The position numbers and the translations under genes are program-made. Under the pieces are notes generated by a model. The model had not been told where the DNA came from. It worked only from the letters and a program-made list of their open reading frames with translations, and ran no database searches. A DNA stretch of 64,000 nt from Flagellimonas chongwuensis (GTDB lineage: Bacteria > Bacteroidota > Bacteroidia > Flavobacteriales > Flavobacteriaceae), in assembly GCF_013376415.1 (NCBI RefSeq), contig NZ_WYET01000001.1:682001-746000 (forward strand), read 5' to 3'. Positions 26,563-35,376 of this stretch are shown piece by piece; within the stretch, counting starts at the first letter, position 1, and each line of letters starts with the position of its first letter.

Positions 26563-28359
26563 TTATTCCACCTTAAGCCATTCTTTTCGTTGCTTTAGCA
26601 TCTTTTTGGATGGTTTTGCTTCCTTATCCTCCATCAAACTAAACGTGTAATCTGGGCTAGGTGTCAGGACCATTTCCGTTGTTTTCTCAATTCCGTATCT
26701 AGAAAATTTAACCTCTACAGGTTCGCCTAAATTTAATTGAGCCAGATAATCTTCAAAAGATTGACCTGTCGTAACAGGTTTGTCGTTAATGCTCAGAATA
26801 ATATCACCATTGTCAAGACCAGCTTCGTATGCCGGACTTCCAATGGAAGTGTTTCTACGTACCGCATACCCCGAATCGTCAGCTCCCATGGAGACGTAGG
26901 CCCCAAAATATGGTGATGCTTCCAGTTGTTCCAAGATAACCCCTACCGAATCCATTAGCGCTTTGTAATCGGGCATATTACTTTTGTAGATGTAACTATT
27001 GAAGAAATTGTCTCCAAAAGATTTGCCAGCGTATTCGTTTAAGGCATCATGAAGGTTTTGGATGGTATATGGAATTTCCGTTTTACCATATTTTTCCCAA
27101 ACGAGCTTCATATAATCGTCAAGGTTTAAAGCTTTCTCTCTTAGCGACAAATCCAACGCAAGACCCAATACACTTCCGTAGGAATAGTAAGAGATGAACA
27201 TGTTTTCCCGGTTTACTGGGTCAACAGAAGTAGCGGCATCCACAAAAGGCGCTTGAAAACTCATTTCAATCGGATTAAAAAATTGGCGGGCTGGAGAGTT
27301 CCAAACGTAATTGAAGGTTCCTGCCAACCCTTCTACGTATTCTTTAGGAGATTCAAGTCCGGCCCTGCACAAAATCAATCCGGTGTAGTAACTGGTAAAC
27401 CCTTCGGCAAACCAAAGAGCCCCGCTCATATTGGCTTCTTCAAAGTCAAAAGGTTCCAAAGTTTTAGGGCGGATACGCTCCACGTTCCACGCATGAAAAA
27501 ATTCATGGGATACCGTCCCGATATTACGTTCCATACCTCCATCGGCCAAACTACGGGTACTGGTTAAAATGGTGGAATTACGGTGCTCCATACCATCACC
27601 GGAGGCATTGGGAATATAGCAGGCCAAGAAAGTGTAATTGCCATAATCAAACTCGGGAAGCTCTCCGTAAACCTCTTTTTCGGCGAGAACCACTTTTTTT
27701 ACTTTTTCGAAATATGTATCAGCTTCTGCTTCCGTACCATTGTGGTGCAAAGCAAGGTTGATTGTTTTTCCATCCACTTTAAAAGAGCGAAGCATGTAAT
27801 TACTGATTTCCGTTGGGCTGTCCATAAAATAATAAAGGTTCGGGGCCGAATAGGTATTCTCTGAAACCTTTGGAAGCTGTGTAGCTACTTTCCAATCCAA
27901 ATCTTCGCGTACATTGAATGTCACTTCAAGTTTGCGTTCACTGAGTTCGGGCGAAAACATAAAAGTTGCGGGAATATTCAAATGGGCATGTGTTTCATCC
28001 ACTTGAGAGTAGGTGCCGCCACCGCGATTGGCAAACAAAATATATTTGATGTTGATGGTTCCATCATGTCCGCTGACATGCCAAGCATAAGGGTTGGGCC
28101 TGGTAACCGTCAATGTGTTTCCTTTACTGTCCGTAGCTTCGAAACCATATACATTTTTGGCAAATTCGTGAAGCGCGTAACGTCCTGGGGACGTTCTGCT
28201 CATCCTAAACTCAACGGTGTCCGAAGTTAAGTCGGGAAAAGTAGCTTCAACAACTGCTTCGTGATGCACGGCATTGTCAAAAGAAATTTCATACGTATTG
28301 GTCTGGGCGGTCAAAAATAGCCCGGTGAACATTGCTAAAATGGAAAGGATAAATTTCAT
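26563..28359 (-). CDS. M61-family metallopeptidase with PDZ domain
   Basis: A 598-residue exported zinc peptidase (glycyl aminopeptidase family). Signal peptide MKFILSILAMFTGLFLTAQ; N-terminal beta domain with SFDNAVHHEAVVEATFPDL and DTVEFRMSRTSPGRYALHEFAKNVY (shown in part); catalytic zinc site HEFFH in GTVSHEFFHAWNVERIRPK with the third ligand Glu in LWFAEGFTSYYTGL; and a C-terminal PDZ domain at about residues 490-575 (GSPAYEAGLDNGDIILSINDK). It should act in the periplasm or at the surface on small-residue N-termini. It is upstream of, and contiguous with, the GNAT gene. Confidence 0.93.
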   Translation of the reverse strand: MKFILSILAMFTGLFLTAQTNTYEISFDNAVHHEAVVEATFPDLTSDTVEFRMSRTSPGRYALHEFAKNVYGFEATDSKGNTLTVTRPNPYAWHVSGHDGTINIKYILFANRGGGTYSQVDETHAHLNIPATFMFSPELSERKLEVTFNVREDLDWKVATQLPKVSENTYSAPNLYYFMDSPTEISNYMLRSFKVDGKTINLALHHNGTEAEADTYFEKVKKVVLAEKEVYGELPEFDYGNYTFLACYIPNASGDGMEHRNSTILTSTRSLADGGMERNIGTVSHEFFHAWNVERIRPKTLEPFDFEEANMSGALWFAEGFTSYYTGLILCRAGLESPKEYVEGLAGTFNYVWNSPARQFFNPIEMSFQAPFVDAATSVDPVNRENMFISYYSYGSVLGLALDLSLREKALNLDDYMKLVWEKYGKTEIPYTIQNLHDALNEYAGKSFGDNFFNSYIYKSNMPDYKALMDSVGVILEQLEASPYFGAYVSMGADDSGYAVRRNTSIGSPAYEAGLDNGDIILSINDKPVTTGQSFEDYLAQLNLGEPVEVKFSRYGIEKTTEMVLTPSPDYTFSLMEDKEAKPSKKMLKQRKEWLKVE

Positions 28360-28411
28360 TTTTGGAATAGGTTTAAGAACGACTAAGATACTGTTTAATC
28401 ACCGTAAGTGC

Positions 28412-28419
28412 TACATTTG
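28412..28419 (+). promoter_or_regulatory. -7 element of the DUF2007 gene
   Basis: TACATTTG matches TAnnTTTG exactly, 53 bp before the chosen ATG at 28473. The alternative ATG at 28434 would leave an almost leaderless transcript. Confidence 0.5.
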
Positions 28420-28472
28420 TATTATGAGGAAATATGACGAATTTTGCAATTGCTGATGAATTATTTAACCAC

Positions 28473-28859
28473 ATGAAAAAGGAGTTTCACACTTTGGGTA
28501 CATTTGAGTTTCCTGCGGATGCCGTGGTCATTAAAGGTAAGCTCGAAGCAGAAGGAATCCCAGTATTCTTAAAGGATGAGAATACGATAAACTCCTATTC
28601 AATGGTGAGCAATGCCATGGGAGGTGTTAGGCTTCAGGTCTATTCTTCGGATATGGAAAGGGCTAAGCAGATTTTTGATGAGGTCAGAAGTTACGCCACG
28701 GACGATTTTGGAAATCCCATCATATGTCCGAATTGCAAGGCAAGTCGTTCCGAAATCTACTATTCGAGAAAGAATTTGTTTTTTAAGCTATTTCCATTTT
28801 TTGAATCCACCAAGTACAGGTGCATGCAGTGCAATTTTATTACCAGACCCGCTAAATGA
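28473..28859 (+). CDS. DUF2007 protein with C-terminal zinc-ribbon-like segment
   Basis: A 128-residue cytoplasmic protein. The start at 28473 gives KEFHTLGTFEFPADAVVIKG, which fits DUF2007 (putative signal-transducing domain, related to PII-like folds): KLEAEGIPVFLKDENTI, and GGVRLQVYSSDMERAKQIFDE. Near the C-terminus two Cys pairs (CPNCKASRSE and CMQCNF) form a likely zinc ribbon. The open frame also allows a start 13 codons earlier. Function is unknown. It converges on the GT39 gene. Confidence 0.82.
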   Translation: MKKEFHTLGTFEFPADAVVIKGKLEAEGIPVFLKDENTINSYSMVSNAMGGVRLQVYSSDMERAKQIFDEVRSYATDDFGNPIICPNCKASRSEIYYSRKNLFFKLFPFFESTKYRCMQCNFITRPAK

Positions 28860-28877
28860 TTTTAGTTATAACTGGGA

Positions 28878-30353
28878 TTATTTTAACCGTTGGTAGATAA
28901 GGCCTCTGCCCACGGTGGCCTCTAATTGGTAATGATTTTCCAGATACTCATCAATATAGTTGTTGTAACCTAGTAATTTTTTGTCAAAGATTTTTTTGCC
29001 CTTTCTGGCCACCAAAGTTTTTGGCCGAATCACTTCCATAATATATTTGAGTTCTTCGACCCCAGATTTTCGCGGATTGTTCATATAGGGAAATAGCTCT
29101 TCGCGAGTAATGTTGCTAGGATGCGTAGCTGGTTTGGTGGGAGGGGTTTCATCCAAGATCCAATAACCGATGTGGTACTCGGTAAAAAAGATATGTTCGG
29201 TTTTAAGATTATGGTCTATAATGTATCTGGGTACATCAATGCCCTCACCATTGTAAAAAGAACCCTTTTTTATTTTGTTGGAGATGACATTGCCATATTC
29301 CAAATAGGATTCCATGGGAACCAATATGAGAAGGACAGCGATTACAGCACGGTATTTTTTTTGAATGGGCGGGAGTTTGGCAACTGCCATGCCCAAAGGA
29401 ATCAATATAAATGGATAGAGTTGGATGAGGTAGTGGCCATTCACTTTGCCCGATTGTACGTAGGAGATTAAAATCCCTATGACGACAATGGTCAACAATT
29501 GTATGTTTTTTGATTTCCAATCGATAAGTTTTAAATAGAATCCTGAGCCCAACAGCAGTATAATGGTGCCCACGTAGGGCAATGTTCTCCAAGGTGAGTG
29601 GAACCTCCCTTCGGAATAGGCCAAGGGTGCCTCAAAAACGGACTTCCACCAAACTTGAGTGTCTCCTTGAAGGTAATACGGAATTGCTGTGCATGCAATG
29701 GTCACAAAAAAACCTGTGCCCATAAACACTAAGTTTTTAATGTTTTTCCATGCATGATTTCCATAAAATCCTTCCCACAAAAAGTAGAGTCCCAAACAGA
29801 AAACAGGATAGGCCATGTTCAACTTCGTCATCACGGACAAGCCCAACAACAGTCCAGAGGTAAAGAACCACTTCGCATCGTTTTGATAAACCAAAAGATA
29901 TAGGGCCGCTACAAAAAAGAAGGTGCAAATATGTTCGGACATTACACCCTGTAAACTGCCAAATAGGCTCTGGAAAAATACACAGAAGATAGCGGTCCAG
30001 AATGCCACTTTTTTTGTAGTGATTTTTATTGCGACACCATACGTAAATAAACTGGTGAGGGCCACCATTACCGCTCCAAACAACCGAATGGCAAAAAAGC
30101 TTTTCCCAAAAATTTTGATGATGATGGCAAAATACAGAAACGTAATAGGAGGTTTTAAATCCCACAATTGAGTGTAAGGCAAATGTCCGTTCACCCAAGA
30201 TTGTCCCATGAGGATGAAAGTGCTCTCATCGCGATCCACATAATCCCTAAAAAAGAACGGAAATCTTACAAAGACAGAAACAATGACCAAAATAAGCAAG
30301 ACCGTTTTCCAGTCCAAATCTTGATACCTCAGAAAACGTAATTTTTTAAACAC
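28878..30353 (-). CDS. GT39/ArnT-like membrane glycosyltransferase
   Basis: A 491-residue integral membrane protein with about ten to twelve hydrophobic segments and a C-terminal soluble tail. The first periplasmic loop has RDYVDRDESTF, which holds the acidic catalytic pair of GT-C enzymes (protein mannosyltransferase/ArnT clan), and WVNGHLPYTQLWDLKPP follows, as in the family. It would transfer a sugar from a polyprenyl-phosphate donor to lipid or protein on the periplasmic side. Neither donor nor acceptor is known. It stands alone between convergent and co-directional neighbours. Confidence 0.87.
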   Translation of the reverse strand: MFKKLRFLRYQDLDWKTVLLILVIVSVFVRFPFFFRDYVDRDESTFILMGQSWVNGHLPYTQLWDLKPPITFLYFAIIIKIFGKSFFAIRLFGAVMVALTSLFTYGVAIKITTKKVAFWTAIFCVFFQSLFGSLQGVMSEHICTFFFVAALYLLVYQNDAKWFFTSGLLLGLSVMTKLNMAYPVFCLGLYFLWEGFYGNHAWKNIKNLVFMGTGFFVTIACTAIPYYLQGDTQVWWKSVFEAPLAYSEGRFHSPWRTLPYVGTIILLLGSGFYLKLIDWKSKNIQLLTIVVIGILISYVQSGKVNGHYLIQLYPFILIPLGMAVAKLPPIQKKYRAVIAVLLILVPMESYLEYGNVISNKIKKGSFYNGEGIDVPRYIIDHNLKTEHIFFTEYHIGYWILDETPPTKPATHPSNITREELFPYMNNPRKSGVEELKYIMEVIRPKTLVARKGKKIFDKKLLGYNNYIDEYLENHYQLEATVGRGLIYQRLK

Positions 30354-30414
30354 GGCGGCATTCAGCTTTTTGGTCGTTAGTTATCATATTTGCAATATAG
30401 ATAAATTTGAATGG

Positions 30415-31911
30415 TTAAACAGCTACCAACTTTAGGTACGCTTGCTTTAGCTTTTCAATTACGATTTTTAGTTCATCTTGGTTTAAATGTCCATAACCGA
30501 AACGTATGGCGCAGATATTTTTATCTTGATAAAGAATGGTTTTTGGCATGAACAAATCCAATTTTTCAGCTTCTTCGGCTAGTTGTACCAAGGATATCGG
30601 ATTTTTAAACCGTAACCACATGGCAAGTCCACCAGAGGGTATTTGCCAATCAATTACATTGTCAAAATGTTCCTTTAATAAAGTGCCTAAAGTATCTCTA
30701 CGTTGTTTGTAGGTTACTATATTTTTTTTCTTGAGACGGTATATTTCGCCTTCGGATATCAGTTCAGAAAGAATTTGTTCCTGTATCAGGTCACCTTGGG
30801 TATCCAATAATTGCAAGTAATTATGGGATTCGGCGATTACCTGTTCTGGTGCCACGACAAACCCTGTATGAAAACTTGGAAATAATGATTGTCCCAGTTT
30901 GCCCAAGTAAATCATATTCCCATTGGCATCTGCGCTTGCCATGGGCAACATGGAAGACCCTTCAAACTGAAAATCATGGTCAAAATCATCCTCAATAATG
31001 GCTATACCATGGGTTTTGGCCAATTCCAATAATTGCAATCTTCTTTTGGTGCTTAACGTTGTGGTTGTTGGATAGTCTCTGTTGGAGCAAACATAGATAC
31101 AACGAATGGGCTCATGTATAAAATGCTTTTTTATATACCCAATATCCAATCCCTCCTCATCTACAGGAACTGTTTTGATTTTTGCCCCAGCTTGTTGAAA
31201 TATCATGTTGGCCACATAATTACTTAGTTGTCCAACCAGCACCAAATCGCCTGGATTTATCAATACCTGCGAAACAATATACAGGCTCATTTCCGTACTA
31301 CGGGTATTCAATAAATTGGTTGGTTTTATATGGAAGCCCCTAGTGACATTTAAGTAGTTGCAAAGTTGCGTACTAAAAATCGAAGGAATCAAGGCACTGG
31401 TTTTATTCCATTTGTTGATTAATGACTTTCGTTTCATTGCAGCGCTATACCACCTAGAAAATTGGTGCACGGGATGTAATCTTAAATCGGGCTTACCATC
31501 ATTTATGGAATATTTGGCGGTAATCTCCACTTTGGTCGATGCTAGATTAAAGGATTGTTGGAACGGGAATCCTGGAATTTTTGGATACTCGTAAACCTGA
31601 TTGATATGCTGTGTGGTCGCTTTGATTTTTGATTTGGAATCTTCTGGAACTATCACAAAAGTTCCCTTGTTGGGTATGATGTCTACCCAACCTTGCGAGG
31701 CCAATTCATCATAGATAGCCACAGCTGTATTGCGATGAACGTTCAACAACTTGCTTAAGGCACGTGTTCCGGGCAACTTACTGCCTTTTTCCAGATAACC
31801 ACGTTGAATGGCGTTCATGATTTGTTGTGCCACCTGCACATATGCAGGCTGAACAATGGACTTGTCTATAGATGTAAGTTGGACCAATAAATCAAAAGCC
31901 GGACTATTCAT
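30415..31911 (-). CDS. MocR-type GntR/aminotransferase-fold regulator with altered PLP site
   Basis: A 498-residue transcription factor: N-terminal winged helix of the GntR family (about residues 12-88; GSKLPGTRALSKLLNVHRNT and the wing NKGTFV) joined to a class I aminotransferase domain (about 125-495). MocR proteins normally bind pyridoxal phosphate. Here the motif usually read as EDDYD is EDDFD (307-311), and the Schiff-base block usually like GTFSKxLxPxxRxG reads GKLGQSLFPSFHTG (337-350), so the catalytic lysine position is Gln341 and the phosphate-binding arginine position is His348. A lysine (338) lies three residues earlier. The C-terminal Arg470 (AIRFGYG) is kept. It is divergent from the TonB receptor at 32007. 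PLP binding as an aldimine looks unlikely, but this is an alignment by eye. Confidence 0.9.
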   Translation of the reverse strand: MNSPAFDLLVQLTSIDKSIVQPAYVQVAQQIMNAIQRGYLEKGSKLPGTRALSKLLNVHRNTAVAIYDELASQGWVDIIPNKGTFVIVPEDSKSKIKATTQHINQVYEYPKIPGFPFQQSFNLASTKVEITAKYSINDGKPDLRLHPVHQFSRWYSAAMKRKSLINKWNKTSALIPSIFSTQLCNYLNVTRGFHIKPTNLLNTRSTEMSLYIVSQVLINPGDLVLVGQLSNYVANMIFQQAGAKIKTVPVDEEGLDIGYIKKHFIHEPIRCIYVCSNRDYPTTTTLSTKRRLQLLELAKTHGIAIIEDDFDHDFQFEGSSMLPMASADANGNMIYLGKLGQSLFPSFHTGFVVAPEQVIAESHNYLQLLDTQGDLIQEQILSELISEGEIYRLKKKNIVTYKQRRDTLGTLLKEHFDNVIDWQIPSGGLAMWLRFKNPISLVQLAEEAEKLDLFMPKTILYQDKNICAIRFGYGHLNQDELKIVIEKLKQAYLKLVAV

Positions 31912-31917
31912 TGTTTT

Positions 31918-31957
31918 AAAACTGGACTAGTTTAATCGTCCGGAAAGTTAGGACTTT
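31918..31957. promoter_or_regulatory. Candidate operator between MocR-like gene and TonB receptor
   Basis: AAACTGGACTAG at 31918-31929 and AAAGTTAGGACT at 31944-31955 share GGACT spaced 27 bp, with an inverted GTCC at 31938-31941 between them. From memory, PdxR/MocR operators contain repeats like AAAGTGGWCTA, which the first copy resembles closely. The site adjoins the regulator start and lies about 50-90 bp before the receptor ATG. Confidence 0.45.
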
Positions 31958-32006
31958 TGCGGCATATAATTAATTGACTTAAAAACTTACCTTACAAGCT
32001 TACATA

Positions 32007-33839
32007 ATGAAGAAATCAATCTTATTATTTGCGATTTTACTGGTCGGTGCTTTTCAAGTAAAAGCGCAAGAGAACGATGCTGCCGTAAAGGTGGATTCGC
32101 TAAGCGAAGTTGTGGTGACCGCAAACCGAATTAATCTTCCTTTCAAGGAAAATTCAAGAACCATTAATATCATCACTTCCAATGATATTAAAAACAGTGC
32201 TGCCGTAAATGTGGCAGATTTGTTACAACAAGTTGCGGGTGTGGATATAAGAAGACGCGGAACTGGTGGTAGCCAAGCGGATTTGTATATAAGGGGGGGT
32301 GGTTTTGACCAAACCTTATTATTGATAGATGGCGTTAAAATGGACGACGCGCAAACGGGGCACCATACCATGAACGCAGCTTTGCCCATAGAGGTAATAG
32401 AAAGAATTGAAATTATAAAAGGTCCGGCAGCGCGGGTTTTTGGGCAAAATGCCTTTGCTGGGGCCATTAATATCATAACCAAGAAGAATTTGGATAATTC
32501 TGTTTCCTTAAATGTGGAAGCGGGTTCCTTTGGGCAATTGAATGGTAGTGCAACTGCTGGCGTGGATACCGAAAACTCGACTCATATAATACATGTGGGA
32601 AGGATGACATCTGAGGGGTATAGAAATAACTCAGATTACGATAATGGCAATTACTATTTAAAGAGTGTTTTTAATAAAAACGCCCAGCCTATAGAAATGA
32701 CAGCAACTTTCTTGGAACGTAATTTTGGCGCCGAGAATTTTTATACCACTAACCCCACGTTTCATGAGTACGAAGAAACCCAAAATAGTCTTTTGGCGGT
32801 TTCTACCACTTTTAAGAACAACAAACTGAAAATTCAACCAAGAATTTATTGGAAACGTAATCAAGACTTGTTCCTCTTGAGAAGAAACGAACCAAGTTTT
32901 TACAGGAATATGCATATTTCTAATAAGGTTGGGGTAGAGACCAATGCGTCTTATGCTTCTAAATTGGGAATTACAGGATTTGGAGTAGAGTTTTCCAAAA
33001 TCTACCTAAGAAGTAATAACCTAGGTAGCCGAAACCGTTTTATGTCGAATGTGTTTTTGGAACATCGTTTTAGCATTGCGGACAACAAGTTGGATATTAC
33101 CCCAGGTGTGGCACTAACTTATTTTTCCGACTTTAAGTTTAGAGCATTTCCTGGATTGGATATAGGTTATAGCCTTACCAATACGTTTAAAGTATATGGT
33201 AATATTGGCTATACCTACCGCATACCAACGTATACGGATTTGTTCTATAACGACCCTGTAACCAGTGGTAACGAAAATTTGGAGCCAGAGGAAGCTTTTG
33301 CACAAGAATTGGGTTTAAAGTACACCACGCCTAAGTTTAATGCCAGCGTAGCCGTTTTTAATAGAGACGCGGATAATCTAATCGATTTTATTAGAAAAGA
33401 TGTTTCTGAAGATGTATTTGTAGCAACAAACATTACGGAAGTAAATACCAAAGGTTTGGAGTTGGATGCTATGTATAATTTTAAGTTCAAAGACTTTACG
33501 CAAACTTTAAGTGTTGGCTATGCGTTTTTAGATGACAATATTTTAGACCAAAACGAAGAATTGTCCCGTTACTCTTTAAACACGCTAAAACACCAATACA
33601 CCACGCGCTTAAGCACGCAATTGTTTAAAAATATACGTCAGAATATAATTTATAAGTATGCAGAGCGTACTACAGGACAAACCTATAATGTTTGGGATGC
33701 ATCATTGGCTGTTAAAGTAAAACAGGCGGAATTTACCCTTACTGCAAGTAATATTTTCGATGCAGATTACATAGAGTCTGGTTTTATACCTATGCCGCCA
33801 AGCAATGTTCTATTTGGTTTGCGATACAGTTTTAAATAG
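32007..33839 (+). CDS. TonB-dependent receptor, BtuB-like
   Basis: A 610-residue receptor without an N-terminal regulatory domain. Signal peptide MKKSILLFAILLVGAFQVKAQ, TonB-box-like SLSEVVVTANR, plug (INIITSNDIKNSAAVNVADLL, GVDIRRRGTGGSQADLYIRGG, IERIEIIKGPAARVFGQNAFAGAINIIT; shown in part) and a compact barrel ending in LFGLRYSFK. The plug is of the vitamin/siderophore (BtuB/Cir) kind. No cobalamin riboswitch fits in the 95-bp upstream gap. Codon use looks more A/T-rich than in neighbouring genes, a hint of separate ancestry. Being divergent from the MocR-like gene, it is the most likely target of that regulator. Confidence 0.9.
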   Translation: MKKSILLFAILLVGAFQVKAQENDAAVKVDSLSEVVVTANRINLPFKENSRTINIITSNDIKNSAAVNVADLLQQVAGVDIRRRGTGGSQADLYIRGGGFDQTLLLIDGVKMDDAQTGHHTMNAALPIEVIERIEIIKGPAARVFGQNAFAGAINIITKKNLDNSVSLNVEAGSFGQLNGSATAGVDTENSTHIIHVGRMTSEGYRNNSDYDNGNYYLKSVFNKNAQPIEMTATFLERNFGAENFYTTNPTFHEYEETQNSLLAVSTTFKNNKLKIQPRIYWKRNQDLFLLRRNEPSFYRNMHISNKVGVETNASYASKLGITGFGVEFSKIYLRSNNLGSRNRFMSNVFLEHRFSIADNKLDITPGVALTYFSDFKFRAFPGLDIGYSLTNTFKVYGNIGYTYRIPTYTDLFYNDPVTSGNENLEPEEAFAQELGLKYTTPKFNASVAVFNRDADNLIDFIRKDVSEDVFVATNITEVNTKGLELDAMYNFKFKDFTQTLSVGYAFLDDNILDQNEELSRYSLNTLKHQYTTRLSTQLFKNIRQNIIYKYAERTTGQTYNVWDASLAVKVKQAEFTLTASNIFDADYIESGFIPMPPSNVLFGLRYSFK

Positions 33840-33976
33840 GAGCAAAAGGGGATTCCTGCATAAGGTCAAATCTAACCAAGCGGCCAAAGATAAAGGCAAA
33901 TTGGTTTCCATGGAATAGACCTAGTAAACATTTAAAAACGTTTTAGTAATTTAGCGATTTCAAATTCCTTGAAATT

Positions 33977-34846
33977 TTGAAGCTGAACCTTGAACAGATA
34001 CCTCGGGAAAAGACCCTTTCCAAAAAGGAGTTTATCCAAAAATATTTCAAGCCCCAAAAGCCCGTTGTAATTGAGCGCTTTATTGAGGATTGGCCAGCAT
34101 ATTCTAAATGGAACTTAGATTACATGAAGGAAATTGCAGGAGACAAGGAAGTGCCTTTGTATGATGACCGCCCCGTAAAGCACGATGAAGGTTTCAACGA
34201 GCCACATGCCAAAATGAAGATGGCCGATTATGTGGACTTACTCAAAAGCGGGCCAACAAAATACCGTATTTTTCTTTGGAATATCTTAAAAGAAGTTCCC
34301 GAGCTTCAAAAGGACTATTCTTTTCCAGATTTTGGTCTTCGGCTTATGAAAGGTTTGCCCATGCTATTTTTTGGTGGTGAGGACTCGTATACTTTTATGC
34401 ATTATGACATTGATTTGGCCAATATTTTCCATTTTCATTTTGAAGGGAAAAAGCAATGTATTCTTTTTTCTCAGGACGAAACCAAATTCTTATATAAGAT
34501 TCCACATTCTTTGATTACGCGTGAGGATATCGATTTTGCAGACCCTGATTTGGAGAAGTGGCCTGCACTCCAACATGCCAAGGGGCACATCACGCATTTG
34601 GAACACGGGAATGTGCTATATATTCCCGAAGGGTATTGGCACCATATGAAGTATATTACACCAGGTTTTTCTATGAGTTTGAGGGCAATTGCTCGTAAAC
34701 CAAAAAATCTCAGCAAGGCCATTTACAACATTTTTATAATGCGACATTTTGACAACTTCATGCGCAAACTCAAAGGACAACAATGGATTGACTGGAAGAA
34801 TGAAAAAGCCATTGAACGGACTCAGAAACTATTGTTGCAGGATTGA
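33977..34846 (+). CDS. JmjC/cupin-8 type oxygenase-like protein
   Basis: A 289-residue protein of the cupin-like (JmjC-related, FIH-type) family. The start is TTG at 33977; from there the protein begins MKLNLEQIPREKTLSKKEF, as its relatives do, and no in-frame ATG fits. Likely Fe(II) ligands are His and Asp of FMHYDIDLANIFHFHF (HxD) and a distal His in YIPEGYWHHMKY. 2-oxoglutarate-dependent hydroxylation of a protein or small molecule is the family expectation; the substrate is unknown. It converges on recX with one base between the stops. Confidence 0.87.
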   Translation: MKLNLEQIPREKTLSKKEFIQKYFKPQKPVVIERFIEDWPAYSKWNLDYMKEIAGDKEVPLYDDRPVKHDEGFNEPHAKMKMADYVDLLKSGPTKYRIFLWNILKEVPELQKDYSFPDFGLRLMKGLPMLFFGGEDSYTFMHYDIDLANIFHFHFEGKKQCILFSQDETKFLYKIPHSLITREDIDFADPDLEKWPALQHAKGHITHLEHGNVLYIPEGYWHHMKYITPGFSMSLRAIARKPKNLSKAIYNIFIMRHFDNFMRKLKGQQWIDWKNEKAIERTQKLLLQD

Positions 34847-34847
34847 T

Positions 34848-35321
34848 TTATTTGATGAGTTCGCTCACTTTTTCGTAAACCAAATGACTTTCCCAGCCTC
34901 GGTAAAGTAAATAGTCGGCAAGTTTCTTTTTTTTCTTGAAAGGGTTCTTTTCCGTTATTTGGCCCAATCGTTTTTTGGCGAGTTCATCAAAGGTTTTTAA
35001 ATAATCTTCATTCTGTATTTCTGCCAATGCACTTTTGATGTTGTATAAAGAGATTTCCCTAAACTTCAATTCCCTGACGATTCTGTTGGCTCCCCATTTT
35101 TTGATGCTGAACTTACCTCTGGCAAAGGCTTTGGCAAAACGCTCTTCGTTGAGATAATTTTCCTGTATTAGATGGCCCATTATTTGGTCTATGGCCACCG
35201 GAATCATGTTCATGCCCTTTAGTTTTTCCATAACCTCTTTATGGCAGCGCTCTTGGTAAGCGCAGTAGCTTTCCATCTTTTTGGTGGCCTCGTCCAAGGT
35301 GTAGCTTTTGGTATGATTCAT
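34848..35321 (-). CDS. recX: Regulatory protein RecX
   Basis: A 157-residue helical protein that modulates RecA filaments. It shows the three-helix repeats of the family: YCAYQERCHKEVMEKL, QIMGHLIQENYLNEERFAKAFARGKF (shown in part), KKWGANRIVRELKFREIS, and the C-terminal DYLLYRGWESHLVYEKV. Length is normal. It lies downstream of rng, from which it is separated by a terminator. Confidence 0.93.
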   Translation of the reverse strand: MNHTKSYTLDEATKKMESYCAYQERCHKEVMEKLKGMNMIPVAIDQIMGHLIQENYLNEERFAKAFARGKFSIKKWGANRIVRELKFREISLYNIKSALAEIQNEDYLKTFDELAKKRLGQITEKNPFKKKKKLADYLLYRGWESHLVYEKVSELIK

Positions 35322-35341
35322 ATCTCAAAAGTACATAAAAC

Positions 35342-35372
35342 AAAAAAAGCGACCCCATTTCTGGAGTCGCTT
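35342..35372 (-). terminator. Terminator after rng (minus strand)
   Basis: Read on the minus strand: stem AAGCGACTCC / GGGGTCGCTT with a short loop, then seven T. It lies 4 bp after the rng stop and separates rng from recX. Confidence 0.85.
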
Positions 35373-35376
35373 CTGA

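Noticed and set aside
26563..28359. Reading the M61 gene as a PDZ-type DegP protease
   Set aside because: The HEFFH zinc site with downstream Glu shows a metallopeptidase; no serine protease triad is present.
31912..32006. Cobalamin riboswitch before the BtuB-like receptor
   Set aside because: The 95-bp gap is too short for the element and no B12-box-like sequence is seen.
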